Shown: positions 48,601 through 58,658 of the stretch, piece by piece
How the letters are laid out: each line of letters starts with the position of its first letter
How positions within the stretch are numbered: the stretch's first letter is position 1
Assembly: GCA_963971225.1 (NCBI GenBank)
Contig: OZ020270.1
Location: 65,600,932-65,664,931 of the forward strand
Source of the DNA: Melieria omissa
Taxonomy: Eukaryota > Arthropoda > Insecta > Diptera > Ulidiidae
DNA length: 64,000 nt
Reading direction: 5' to 3'
Position numbers and translations under genes: made by a program
Notes under the pieces: model-generated
The model's database searches: none
The model's input: the letters and a program-made list of their open reading frames with translations, nothing else
What the model was told of the DNA's origin: nothing

Positions 48601-49050
48601 AACAGTCGCCCACTTACCTACTTAACGCTGGACGCGGCTGAAGACGAACGCCCAACCATTTCTTGCTGAGTAGCTCCTCGGGTGCCGAGTCCCCAGGAGA
48701 GTTCAGCCCAACAGACGAATATGTCAGGAATTCTTGGCGTCACTCACAGTTCCTGGCTGACATGTTTTGGAAAAGATGGGTGGCGGAAGTGCTGCCAACA
48801 CTGACCAGGCGGTCACAATGGTTTAACAACACGAAGCCAATTAAAGAAGACGACGTGGTGGTTATAGTCAATTCCAACTTACCTCGCTACACATGGCCCA
48901 AAGGAGTCGTGACCAGTACAATCAAGGGACAAGACAGGCAAGTCAGAAGCGTAATTGTTCGCACCCGATCGGGAGAATATCATCGCCCGGCTGCGAAGAT
49001 AGCAGTCTCTAAAAGAAGAAGCAGTGACGCCGTTGCCTGAAGGAGGGTAT
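45650..49050 (+). pseudogene. Dead BEL/Pao pol copy (gag end to integrase)
   Basis: Collinear BEL domains in many frames. Gag knuckle region CSACTESHFIAKC (about 45810). Protease YALLDDGSGPTIIEHDI (about 46040), continued to about 46420. RT: FRLGKAGVCADIREMFHRVS (about 46600), QRCLWRDCDG, TFGASCSP, YVDDMLDSADSA (about 46805). RNase H: VFVDASESASAAVAYFR (about 47370), PRMELTAAILGSRL, WHYVPSKQNVADIATKW. Integrase zinc region about 48200-48400 and C-terminal EDDVVVIVNSNLPRYTW (about 48855), stop at 49040. I count at least eight frameshifts or stops, plus a deletion between protease and RT near 46480-46560. The catalytic integrase core is largely missing. Confidence 0.75.
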
Positions 49051-49290
49051 TGACTCACCAGGATCGTCATACCGGGGGCCGCAATGTGGCAACACCGTCT
49101 CACAAAATGCGTGGCGAATGCAACGCTGGGGGGAAGAAAGTTGGGGAAAAGAGAAAAGAAATGGCGACGGCTTGGGAATTTCATTTTTGAGAGGAGAATT
49201 GTAAGACCAAGTTTTTAAAAGCACTGGCGAACAGTTGCTAAAATAAAAATTACAAAAGTGCTAGATAAATTGGTCTTTTAATTGGTAACA
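49051..49290 (+). repeat. Possible 3' LTR of the dead BEL copy
   Basis: Starts TGACTCACC right after a purine tract (AAGGAGGGTAT) that follows the integrase stop, and ends GGTAACA. AATAAA at 49241 suits an R region. No second copy is available to confirm the edges. Confidence 0.35.
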
Positions 49291-49598
49291 GCTGCATTTA
49301 TTAAATCTAGTTAAATGAGGAACGAATTGTAGAATTAGTTATGGGAATATTATGCGCAGTGAATGTGATTTTGTATATAGCATGTGTACGTGCATACATA
49401 CCAAGCAAAACCTTACAAAATTTGTTATAGTCCTGCAGGCCTATTTTCCCACGAGTCCCAAAAATGTTTACGGCTACAATGACATTAGCACCTAGCAGGC
49501 TCGCTGTAATTTTCCGCGCACAAATGTTCTACTTGCACGTCTTCACTCGTGCCTTCAGCCGCATTTTCACTTCTAAGCCGATTTAAGTATTTACTAAT
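49291..49598. other. Unassigned spacer
   Basis: About 300 bp of AT-rich sequence between two BEL elements. I see no ORF, repeat or element end here. It ends in CTAAT, the left target copy of the next element. Confidence 0.6.
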
Positions 49599-49835
49599 TG
49601 TTCAGATGTACTGTGCTGTCTTCAGTGATCCGTCAATCCCATCTCCAATCCCAATGTTTCCCTCTCCCTTTGTACTCATGTTCCCCCTATTTTCTGCTCC
49701 CCGGCTACGGCCGTTCGTATCGTTTAACGTTTCTTGTAATACTTGTACACTCTGTTTTCATACGTCGTCCAATAAAGAACGCACAAAACCCAAATCTCAA
49801 CCGACTATTTCTACCGCTCCGCGTGAATTTGTTCA
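49599..49835 (+). repeat. 5' LTR of the pol-less BEL element
   Basis: TGTTCAGATG...TTTGTTCA, so TG...CA with an additional TGTTCA-like end motif. AATAAA at about 49771. 237 bp, same as the 3' copy. Confidence 0.93.
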
Positions 49836-49855
49836 TGGTCCTTCGAGCTAACGCG
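49836..49855 (+). promoter_or_regulatory. Primer-binding site of the BEL element
   Basis: TGGTCCTTCGAGCTAACGCG directly follows the LTR. TGGTCCTTCGAGC is the BEL-type site known from Drosophila BEL-like elements. Confidence 0.65.
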
Positions 49856-51608
49856 GACCCGCGCCGCGAAACACAAAACAAAATCTATAAACAATAGTGA
49901 CCAAAAAACTAGCTAACATTAGTGAACAAAAACAATTTCGAAATTAACAAACAGTTTAACAATCCAAACAGCGAACCAAAAACACAAAAGTGGACACGAA
50001 CAAACTAAAGTGATTAAATAAATTAAAAAACAAAAAACACTAAATTGTTACAAAATAATTCTAAAAATAAAAACAAAATTTGCAAAAATACAAAACGACA
50101 ATCCACAAGTGCAAGTGTTAAAACAAAAAGGGAAAAGACACAACAAAAAATCCAAACACATTCTTTCACACACATAATTTCAAAAATTACAAAAAAAACA
50201 AACAGTGACAAAAGAATCAAACAAAAAAGGTGCAACGAAATATTAAAACAGTGCACAAAGTACACAAATCAAAAACCAAAAGTGTAAACGAAACATTGGA
50301 AAGTGCAGTGAAGTGAAAATAAGCTTACAACAACAAAAGCACGCACATTACCATACAACAACAACACACACCCACAACGCAGAACATAAGACAGGAAGGA
50401 AGACAACTCCACAAACAACAACATCATCACAGCACAGCAGCGGGCACCCAGCTCCAGAAGAGAGATCCCCAATCTCGGGCACGGGGCCCGCAAAAGATAA
50501 GCGACAATTATATTATTTTTAACAAATATATTTTACCCAAATATACTCCCCAAAAATCTAAAAATTTAACATTTTGGTACCCCAACACTACTCGCTTATC
50601 GTGCATTTTCCCTAATTACAAAACAGCGCAGTGCAGTAAGCAATTCCGCTACTGCACATAATTCGGCGCGTTGTATATTTCGCAGTCCCCTTTGTGCGAC
50701 CTTCGCTGCCGAAGCAGCAAAAACTCCGCTGCTGCCAGCACCCAAAACGCACTGTTCTAGTGCAGTAAATAGGCACGCAGCATTTCTCCCGCTGCATTCT
50801 CACTCGCCCACTTGCACACATTTTCGCGTTTTGTTTTCTGCGATATACGCAAGCACTGAGCAGCGAGCACTCCCGCTGCTGCTTCCAAGTGCAATTGCAC
50901 ATACGCACTTCTGCCTAAGCAATTTCCCCACTCTCGCTGGCAGAAGTAAGCAAACGCAAATACAGTGGGACGAGTAGCCTGTTTTCGCAGCACATTGAAC
51001 AATTTTCTGAGACTTAGAAAATTTTCAATAGTGCTGCACATACATACTCAGTGCACAGCTGTTATCGCCCCAAGCGAATACAGTGGGCCAAAAACACCCC
51101 ACCTGCACTCAAAAATTTTAATCGTTCTACTACACTATTATTGTTGGATTCCCCTAACACAAAATATAATAAGAACTAAATATTATTGTTACCCGTAAAC
51201 ACTAATAAACTAATATACATATATATTATCAAACACTGACTCTTTACAAACAAACATTTATTCACGTTTGCACACAAATAAAGACAGATTAAGATACACA
51301 TTTGACTATATATTAAAAATTTGGTTGTTTAATAATAATATCCCCAATCCTTATTTACATATTTCTTGTTTAGTCCAAATATATATATACCAATTTCTCG
51401 ACGCGTTTACACATACAGTTGTAAACTTCTATCCTCAACAGATATACAAATTCGCATTGAAAATTTTTTACACTTTCGTGTATTTTTCCCCATTCTTTAA
51501 TTATCGTTCGCGCGGACGCGGTAATACTTCAGGTTTATTCTCCATAAACCTTATATTTATATTCAAACGAATTTTAAACCCCCTTTCGAGCTTTTTTAAG
51601 CCATTAAA
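49856..51608 (+). other. A-rich 5' leader of the BEL element
   Basis: Strongly strand-asymmetric: 49860-50480 is A/C-rich with almost no T (many ACAAAA and AACAAC runs), while 50560-51600 is C/T-rich with repeated CCGCTGCTGC and GCAGTGCAG motifs. No coding frame stands out. The gag ATG at 51609 ends it. Such unstructured A/C-rich leaders could hold translation or packaging signals, which is inference. Confidence 0.6.
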
Positions 51609-54422
51609 ATGCCTGTTGAGCGATCCCCCAAGCGTCAAATAAACAAAATGGAGTCTCCTTCTCCAAAATATTCAAAGTCAACCGAGTCACATTTGACAGT
51701 TCCTGTCACTCGCGAGGCAATTAAAACTCGCTCTCAGCTCTCTTGTCCCAAAGCAACCGATCCCAGTGTTGCCACATTTGGTTTTGAGTCCGAGAGACTC
51801 GTGCAATTATGCACAGCGTTTTCATCGGCTCCCATTGAGGATTTGACCACATCACAGGTCCAAATTAAGCAAAAAAATTTGCAAGCCCAATGGGAGAGGC
51901 TAATGCGCGCACATCAGGCAGTCTTCCTTGCTGAGGACAACAGCCAGCCCGACGGTTTCAAAGAGTCGGCTAGGCGAAAGATTGATGCCTGCACAGACCA
52001 ATACGAGTTGTGCATGGCTAAGATGTTGGACATCATTAAGATGCTCCAATCTCAGTCCCCCCAGCCTGCTACGCGTATGGAACCGGTTCAACCCCTAGAA
52101 CCAGCAAATTCTTCCTACATTTGCCTCCAAGTTCCTCCCTGCGACACCGAAACATTCTTCGGGGGCTATGAGCAGTGGCCGTCCTTTCGGGACATGTTTA
52201 CTGCGGTATACATTAACCACCCCCAGCTCACTCCAGCCCAAAAATTGTATCACCTCCGATACAAAACGCAAGGCCAAGCCGGTGCTATTGTTAAACAATA
52301 CGCATTAACCGATGAGAATTTCAGACTCGCGTGGGAAGCCCTACGATCCCGATATGAGAACAAACGCATCCTCGTTGACAACCAAATTCGTACTCTATTG
52401 AATATCACTCCTGCCCACACCGAAAATAGTGAGGCACTACAGCGGATCCAGAATTCTATAAACAATTGTCTGTCCGTTCTCAAGTCTCAGGCCGTAGACA
52501 CTGACAATTGGGATCCGCTGTTGGTATATATATGCTCCTCAAAATTGCCCGAAGCAACCCTAGCTTTATGGGAACAATCTTTGACATCCCGGAAGAATCT
52601 GCCACCCTGGTCACAAATGAACGAATTTCTGACCTGCAGGTACGAGATAGTGGAACGGCTGAATTTCTTTCGGCCCACCAAGTCTAAACCACAACCCTCA
52701 TCTTCCAATGTCCTCACAAATCGGCCCCACAGATCTCTAAATCTTCGCACTGAAGTGAAAAAGGACTTCGCGTGCAAACTCTGCAGCGCAAATCATTCCG
52801 TACGGACTTGCCAAAGCTTTAAAAGGCTCGCACCCCAAAGTCGATTAGCATATGTGAAAAAGCATAAAATCTGTGCAAATTGTCTTGCTACATCTCACCT
52901 AAGTCAGGACTGTACAAGCAATTTTACATGCGTTTACTGCCAGAAAAAGCACCATTCCATGCTTCATTTCCCTAAAGGCAAAACGCAACTCACTCAATCC
53001 CCCAATCGATCACCTTCGACAACTTCTCTGGTCTCAACGGTTATCCAAAAACCGAGCAACAACTCCAGCACTCATTCTCCCCATTTTGATGCGCACCACA
53101 GCACATCTTCAAGGCAAAGTACGCTCCCAGTACCAGCCCTTCACTCAAATAATGGCGCCCAATCCCTTCTGCCTACGGCACTGGTGTCCATTAAACACGG
53201 TGGAAAGTTGTTCAGAGTTCGAGCGTTGATCGATCAAGGCTCTCAGCGCACCTTCATTTCCTCGAAGGTCCAGAGACGCCTAAAATTGCCAATCGAGAAA
53301 TCTGACCTCCAGATCTCGGGCATGGACGGACAGATTGTGAAAACTGCCAAACATATATGCTTCTTGACATTGGCAGTCCCCAAAACGAGCACAAATCTCC
53401 CCGTGCAGGCAATCGTGCTTCAAAAGCTTACGGACTTTCTCCCCCCGTCCAAAATAAACCACCCCAATTTGAACGATTTCGCCATGCTAGATCTCGCTGA
53501 TCCCAACCCCTTCGAGGCAGCGCAGATCGATATAGTGATTGGCAGTGATCTCATCCCGCAGATCATGCTCGAAGGTTTCCACCGAAATGTATGTGGCAGC
53601 TTACTCGCTCAACACACAGTATTCGGTTGGATATTAAGCGGTCCAGTGCCCATGTCATCACATTTGACAAACGTTGCCGCGGTGCCAAATCACCATACGC
53701 ACACAGGTCCCGCCCTTCGAAAAAACCTTCCTACTCTAAAGGAACCCCTCTCTGACGTGAATGCCGCCCTCAATCCCGTAGGGTTTCCACTCAAGGAAAT
53801 AAAGGCAAATCACGCGGAACCCACCATTTCTGCACATTCAAACTCGAAATGGCAAACACCCCCCTTCGTTGCCAAACGTTTTGCCCCCCGCAGGATGGCT
53901 ATCGCTCCCAATGAGACTGCGAAAAAGGGTACACAACAAGCGTTGGCTCAGCGCCACGCGTCAATATGCACAGCAATTGATGGAAACTGCAGCTCCCTCG
54001 CATTTTCACATTGCACCCCCCCATACAACCGACCTCGAAAGCACCCATCCCGGGTCCGAGTCAGTCGCCATTCCCGCGCGACCTTTCCCAAGCACCGTCA
54101 CTCCTCCGACGGCAACTCAGGCGAACCTCATCGCTTACACACAACGATGTCAATATCATCATTTCTCACATCTGACATCTCCTCTTTTTGCAGATCCGGC
54201 GCTAGCGACCACCCCAGCAGTTGCCCCCCAGACTGCCCCGCACCGAGCATCACCCGCAAAGAGGCCCCAAGCGCACTCCCCAGCGCTCAGTCGTCGCTGA
54301 TCGGCGAGAACTCCCCAACCGTCGGCCCAGCAGCCCATCATACAGCACGGCAACCGCGCATCACCGCCAAACCAGCCAGCCGTCCGCCGCAACCCTGGGC
54401 GGGACCCCGGCACCAATTCTAA
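51609..54422 (+). CDS. BEL/Pao Gag-protease protein, pol-less
   Basis: 937 codons. The N-terminus is basic. DUF1759-type capsid region at about 170-350: FFGGYEQWPSFRDMFTAVY, KLYHLRYKTQGQAGAIVKQY, WEALRSRYENKRILVDNQI. Zinc knuckles CKLCSANHSVRTC, CANCLATSHLSQDC and CVYCQKKHHSMLH at about 391-450. Protease RALIDQGSQRTFISSKV at about 538, and DIVIGSDLIPQIMLEG and HTVFGWILSGPVP to about 675. After that the protein loses BEL homology: Pro/Ser/His-rich low-complexity sequence runs to the stop, with an alternative open frame at 53869-54300. RT should start here and does not, so the pol genes were deleted. Confidence 0.85.
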   Translation: MPVERSPKRQINKMESPSPKYSKSTESHLTVPVTREAIKTRSQLSCPKATDPSVATFGFESERLVQLCTAFSSAPIEDLTTSQVQIKQKNLQAQWERLMRAHQAVFLAEDNSQPDGFKESARRKIDACTDQYELCMAKMLDIIKMLQSQSPQPATRMEPVQPLEPANSSYICLQVPPCDTETFFGGYEQWPSFRDMFTAVYINHPQLTPAQKLYHLRYKTQGQAGAIVKQYALTDENFRLAWEALRSRYENKRILVDNQIRTLLNITPAHTENSEALQRIQNSINNCLSVLKSQAVDTDNWDPLLVYICSSKLPEATLALWEQSLTSRKNLPPWSQMNEFLTCRYEIVERLNFFRPTKSKPQPSSSNVLTNRPHRSLNLRTEVKKDFACKLCSANHSVRTCQSFKRLAPQSRLAYVKKHKICANCLATSHLSQDCTSNFTCVYCQKKHHSMLHFPKGKTQLTQSPNRSPSTTSLVSTVIQKPSNNSSTHSPHFDAHHSTSSRQSTLPVPALHSNNGAQSLLPTALVSIKHGGKLFRVRALIDQGSQRTFISSKVQRRLKLPIEKSDLQISGMDGQIVKTAKHICFLTLAVPKTSTNLPVQAIVLQKLTDFLPPSKINHPNLNDFAMLDLADPNPFEAAQIDIVIGSDLIPQIMLEGFHRNVCGSLLAQHTVFGWILSGPVPMSSHLTNVAAVPNHHTHTGPALRKNLPTLKEPLSDVNAALNPVGFPLKEIKANHAEPTISAHSNSKWQTPPFVAKRFAPRRMAIAPNETAKKGTQQALAQRHASICTAIDGNCSSLAFSHCTPPYNRPRKHPSRVRVSRHSRATFPKHRHSSDGNSGEPHRLHTTMSISSFLTSDISSFCRSGASDHPSSCPPDCPAPSITRKEAPSALPSAQSSLIGENSPTVGPAAHHTARQPRITAKPASRPPQPWAGPRHQF

Positions 54423-54447
54423 TTGCAATCTGCAATGGCGGGCGCGA

Positions 54448-54684
54448 TGTTCAGATGTACTGTGCTGTCTTCAGTGATCCGTCAATCCCATCTCCAATCC
54501 CAATGTTTCCCTCTCCCTTTGTACTCATGTTCCCCCTATTTTCTGCTCCCCGGCTACGGCCGTTCGTATCGTTTAACGTTTCTTGTAATACTTGTACACT
54601 CTGTTTTCATACGTCGTCCAATAAAGAACGCACAAAACCCAAATCTCAACCGACTATTTCTACCGCTCCGCGTGAATTTGTTCA
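54448..54684 (+). repeat. 3' LTR of the pol-less BEL element
   Basis: Same length and sequence as the 5' LTR as far as I can read, followed by CTAAT. The preceding GGCGGGCGCGA may be the polypurine-like tract. Confidence 0.93.
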
Positions 54685-54689
54685 CTAAT

Positions 54690-55553
54690 TAAATAATTTA
54701 TTTCACACCTCTTTATAATACGCACTTATTTACACTTTTTCACTTTTTCGGACCTGAGACAACTGGTCCCCAAAATTCATTGGTCTTTCAACTGGTTTTT
54801 TGTAAGTCAATTTGACAACCAGTTGTCCAAGTGACTGACAACGGATGCAGAAGTCAGTCAGTTCGCGTCTAATCGTTCACGTTCTGAGTGCGCGTTCATA
54901 GGCGAGAAGAGCACATAAAAATGAGAAAAACGAAACATAGGTAAGAGAAGCAAAAAAATACTGTTAAGGCTGATCTTGCGATTGTTCTGCTACAACAACA
55001 ACGTAGAAATGTTTGCATTTTTCCAACTTTCTGTTTCTATGACATAATGTTCGCTCGACTTGCACGTTTTTTCTTGAATGATTTCATTTAGAATTTTGCG
55101 TGGTTGCATAAAGCAACGAATTGCAGCAGCAGCTTAAAGGTATGTGTTAATATATTTATTTATTTATTTTTGAAATTATTCTTTAATTCATTTATTTATT
55201 TATTTATTCATCTTGGTTCACCGCGATGATTTTTTGTTTTTATTTTTAAATATTTTTAAAATAAAATAATTATTAAAAAATGCATTGTTTTATTTTCCCC
55301 ATAAAAATCGAGTGGTTAGAAAACGAATCCAGAATAAACTAGTTTGCAAACTAGTCCCTTTGCAACTGGTTTACTTTGGACTAACCTTGGACTAGTTGCA
55401 AATGGATGCAGACGGGGACAATTGACCGTCGCCGACACCGCCATGTTAAAAGGGTGAGTTTGCTTCAAGAAAACGAGTCGGTTTTGAGGTCATATATGAC
55501 TGTTAAACGACCAGCTGAAAAACTACACTTGAACTAGTCCGATTTTTTACAGG
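54690..55553. other. Unassigned AT-rich region with ACTGGT/ACTAGT motifs
   Basis: No ORF or recognisable element. Repeated AACTGGT, AACTAGT and CCAGTTG words on both strands cluster at 54750-54835 and 55335-55560, which could be the ends of a degraded inverted-repeat element, but I could not define termini. A TCAGTCAGTT pair at 54854-54863 and AAAGGTATGT at about 55136 look like an initiator and a 5' splice site but are unsupported. Confidence 0.4.
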
Positions 55554-55970
55554 GACATTACACTTACTCATTTTGCCAAAAACAGCTGAAACTTCCTATA
55601 CGTGTGATTATCTAAATAACCAAGATAAAAACTCTTTGAGAGCAAAGAAATCAGCTGTTTGCGATTTGGTTGCCGGGGAAAAAATTGAAAGCGTTTGGTT
55701 TTATATGAAAAGGCTTGACTTTGGACATCTCAGATAGTACAGGCAGAACAAATAAGACATTACACTCGCTCATTTTGCCAAAAACAGCGGAAATTTCCTA
55801 TGCGTGTGATTATCTAGATAACTAAGATAAAAACTCCTTGAGAGCAAAGAAATCAGCTGTTTGCAATTTGGTTGCCGGGGAAAAAATTGAAAGCATTTGG
55901 TTTTATATGAAAAGGATTGCCGGAATAAATGTTTTTCACTCTGAACATCTCAGATAGTGCATATATGTGG
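55554..55970. repeat. Tandem duplication, unit about 201 bp
   Basis: Two copies start at 55554 and 55755 with GACATTACACT and share CTCATTTTGCCAAAAACAGC, AAATCAGCTGTTTGC and GGTTGCCGGGGAAAAAATTG. The second copy has an extra insert (GGAATAAATGTTTTTCACTC). Weak further echoes of CAGCTGTTTCTTGTTTGG occur at about 56322. No ORF. Confidence 0.85.
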
Positions 55971-56348
55971 TCCGCGTGCTCTACAATGTAATAACTTTCG
56001 CCTTCTTCCATACAAATTTCCTTTTTATTTTGCATTCTATTCATGGTGAATTGGTGCTCAGCTGGTTTTTCTATTTATCTATTGTCCGGAGCAGCTCGCG
56101 GACTTATTTTGCTGCCGGAAAATGATAATTAGTTTTCCAATAAAACAGCAATCGGAAGCATCTTACTGTATATTAATCAATACATTATTCATAACTAAGA
56201 AAAGCGCGATCGTAAAATTGCTTATAGCTCATTCAAGTTTGCTATTATTTTGCATTGTTTGTTGGCTATTTTTCATATAAGTTTCAATTTAGCAATGCGT
56301 TTACAATTCGTGGTGAAACCCAATCAGCTGTTTCTTGTTTGGAAATGT
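55971..56348. other. Unassigned AT-rich region
   Basis: No coding frame or clear element. It contains TTTGCTATTATTTTGCATTG, echoed as GTTGCTATATTTTTGCATTG at about 57095 beyond the hAT MITE, so this region and 56966-57986 may share an old repeat. Confidence 0.4.
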
Positions 56349-56356
56349 GTCGCGAA

Positions 56357-56957
56357 CAGTGTTGGGACTTATTACTTTTGACAGTAACATATTACTTATT
56401 ACACATCACATTGAAAGTAATATCTTTACATTACTTATTACTGGAAATGCCAAGTAATGTATCACAAAAAGTAATATATTATTTTCCGTCAACAAATCGA
56501 AATATTTGCAGAATTTCCAGCTATTAAAAGTAGTCATTCTGCAAAAAAACAATCAGGTTAAATGTTTATTTCATTTTGGATTACAATTTTAATTTCGTTA
56601 CCTTTTTTGTTAAAACCGCTTGAATCTGCTTGCAAATGTTAACTGTTTCTCCACTACCAAACTCAGTTGGAAATGAAACACGCGAGCTATGTTTAGTATG
56701 AATAAGTGCAGCGTTGTATAATTGAAATGGATCTAAATCGTGTTATCAGTACTGCTGTTTTACGTGAAAATCAGAACTTTTTTGACTAAAAAGTAATATT
56801 GTAATAAGTAACTTTAAAAAAAAGTAGTAACATTACTAAAGGTGATTACTTATGGGAAAAGTAGCTAGTTACACTACATTTTTAACGCAAAAGTAATAAA
56901 CTACGTAATTAAATAGTTACACTACTTTACTACTTTAATATATTAGTCACAACACTC
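56357..56957. mobile_element. hAT-type MITE (601 bp)
   Basis: 8-bp target duplication GTCGCGAA (56349-56356 and 56958-56965). Ends CAGTGTTGGGACT and, at the right, AGTCACAACACTC, complementary apart from two positions. The interior is rich in AAGTAATA/TATTACTT words on both strands. No transposase. Confidence 0.88.
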
Positions 56958-56965
56958 GTCGCGAA

Positions 56966-57986
56966 TGGAAGTTTGTGCACAGAATCAAGATTCACTTTTA
57001 AATCGCTGCCGGAACAGGAATTTGTACTGCCTCTGTAACCTAAATGTACTAAACAATAAGTTTGCCAGTTATCAAAATTATTCTGGTTTGTTCACGTTGC
57101 TATATTTTTGCATTGTTCTGCAACCACTTCGCATACAAATTTTATGATGCTAATAACTACATATTGTGGTGAGAAAATACCAGCTGTTGCTTTTGGTGCT
57201 TCATGTTGAACCTGATATTGCTCGGGACAATTTTAAAATTACAAATTTAATCATTTTTACAAATTAACAAAAGAATTATTTTAAATATCAGGAGAATAAG
57301 CCAGCGTACGCTCCCTAAAATCAAACTATCCAAAAAAGTAAACAAACAGCAATTTGTAAGAATTTGCAAGTTTTAACTCTTGGTTACACCACTGGGACTT
57401 GGCCCACTCACAATACACAGTAAAAAGGGTGTTAACAGGAAGGTTAAAGAACGAAAGATCTAAAAGTTTAATTTGAATTTTAAAGTGGTAGGGAAAATTA
57501 AGTTAAATCAGACATTTAATGCAAAATGCAAATAGTTCGTTGCGCTCAATCTGCAATTCTTCCCTTTCAGCTTCAGCTGAACAAGACGGTTGTGGGTCAG
57601 CAGACTTGCGAACGCACAATTTCTTTGCTGTTTCCATTTGCCTCCAAATGTTTTCAAAATTCATGTTTCATATGGCAGCCGGTCATATGTTTGTCTTGTT
57701 GTTCTTCTTACTGGCAAAAAGTTACTGGACAAAATATCTCCCGTAAAAACTTGGAAGTTCTCACGAAATGAACTGCCACTTTACGCTCTCAGTTTCTCTC
57801 TCGTTACTGGAGATTTGGCGTCAACAAACAGGATCCAGTAAAAATTTGTACAAATTCGTACAAATTATTCTCTGCCAAACAGACCTATTAATGATTTGAT
57901 GTGTATACCTCTTGCATTTTCATCCAATGGTTTTTTCAAAAAAATTTAACAATTGTTTAAAAGAAATGTAAAAATGTTGTCAGTAG
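56966..57986. other. Unassigned region before the last Gypsy element
   Basis: AT-rich. Three overlapping short frames at 57519-57841 encode nothing I recognise; a polypyrimidine tract with CAG (CTTCCCTTTCAG, about 57560) resembles a 3' splice site, but no matching exon pair is visible. No repeats of note beyond the echo of 56230-56260. Confidence 0.4.
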
Positions 57987-58539
57987 TGTAGTGGTACCAC
58001 ATAGTCGTCAAGACCGACACTATTAAATGGGCCACACAACTTGCATATGCACGCCGTTATGCGCTGGTGTCAGGTTACCACTCGCGACACTTGCTGGCAC
58101 CGATGCCATTTGACCAGCAATAGCGTAATACGCTTAATGTAAACAAAGCACTTATGCTGACTCGCCGACTGGGTTCAATGATCGATACCGCGGCGCGAGC
58201 AGTGCAAGCGAGATGGATTCCACCTACCGCAGCGTTCTAGCGGAAATGTGCAAGATCAGCATATTGTCCTTCTTCTCGGATTGGTCAGTAGAATAGTACA
58301 CTGGAATAATGGGCGGAGTGTTGGAATGCTCCAACTGGTATAACAGTTATGATTTACTTTATAAACCCCTGTTTTTCCAAAATAAAGTCGACTTCTGTCT
58401 TACAGCTAAATCGCACTTGTTGCTTCTTATTTTGTCCAGAAGTTCAGGTCGGCTCTTTAGCCAAACCAAGTTGGCGTGGCTCGCCCTTCAATAAGCCAAC
58501 CCGGACCAACAGACGTCAAGACTAACAATTCACATTACA
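57987..58539 (+). repeat. 5' LTR of the zinc-finger-carrying Gypsy element (553 bp)
   Basis: Begins TGTAGTGGTACC as does the LTR at 20868 (minus), ends ATTACA next to TGGCGATCCTGC. The two LTRs align in the core promoter/polyA part (TATAACAGTT, TTTACT, then TATAA and AAAATAAAGT and ACTTCT) but otherwise differ. AATAAA at 58381-58386; TATAAA at about 58360. Confidence 0.8.
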
Positions 58540-58554
58540 TGGCGATCCTGCCCA
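58540..58554 (+). promoter_or_regulatory. Primer-binding site of the zinc-finger-carrying Gypsy
   Basis: TGGCGATCCTGCCCA directly after the LTR. The first 12 bases match the site of the related element at 20261-20275. Confidence 0.7.
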
Positions 58555-58560
58555 ACTCGA

Positions 58561-58617
58561 TCCTGCCGACCAAACCTGCAACAGACTAAGCTGCCGACCA
58601 AACCTGCAACAGGCTAA
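58561..58617 (+). repeat. Short tandem repeat, two 28-bp copies in the leader
   Basis: CTGCCGACCAAACCTGCAAC followed by AGACTAAG in the first and AGGCTAAC in the second copy. It lies between the primer-binding site and the leader ORF, and the TAA in the first copy is the in-frame stop upstream of the ORF. Confidence 0.85.
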
Positions 58618-58658
58618 CCCGCCGATTTCACCAACACCCGCCGATTTCAACAATTCCA

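Larger units (their letters stand above)
49599..54684 (+). mobile_element. Pol-less BEL/Pao element with paired LTRs
   Basis: LTRs of 237 bp at 49599-49835 and 54448-54684 read as identical, with a 5-bp target duplication CTAAT (49594-49598 and 54685-54689). Between them are a BEL-type primer-binding site, a leader of about 1.75 kb, one gag-protease ORF and a Pro/Ser-rich 3' stretch. RT, RNase H and integrase are absent. Identical LTRs and an intact gag suggest that a pol-deleted form was mobilised recently by proteins of a relative. Confidence 0.9.

Noticed and set aside
54850..55145. Host gene promoter and first exon (TCAGTCAGTT initiator, AAAGGTATGT donor)
   Set aside because: No downstream exon, coding frame or acceptor could be linked; such motifs occur by chance.
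57519..57841. Small host gene (three overlapping frames of 75-83 codons)
   Set aside because: No recognisable domain, no upstream or downstream exon, and three frames open in the same place argue for chance.
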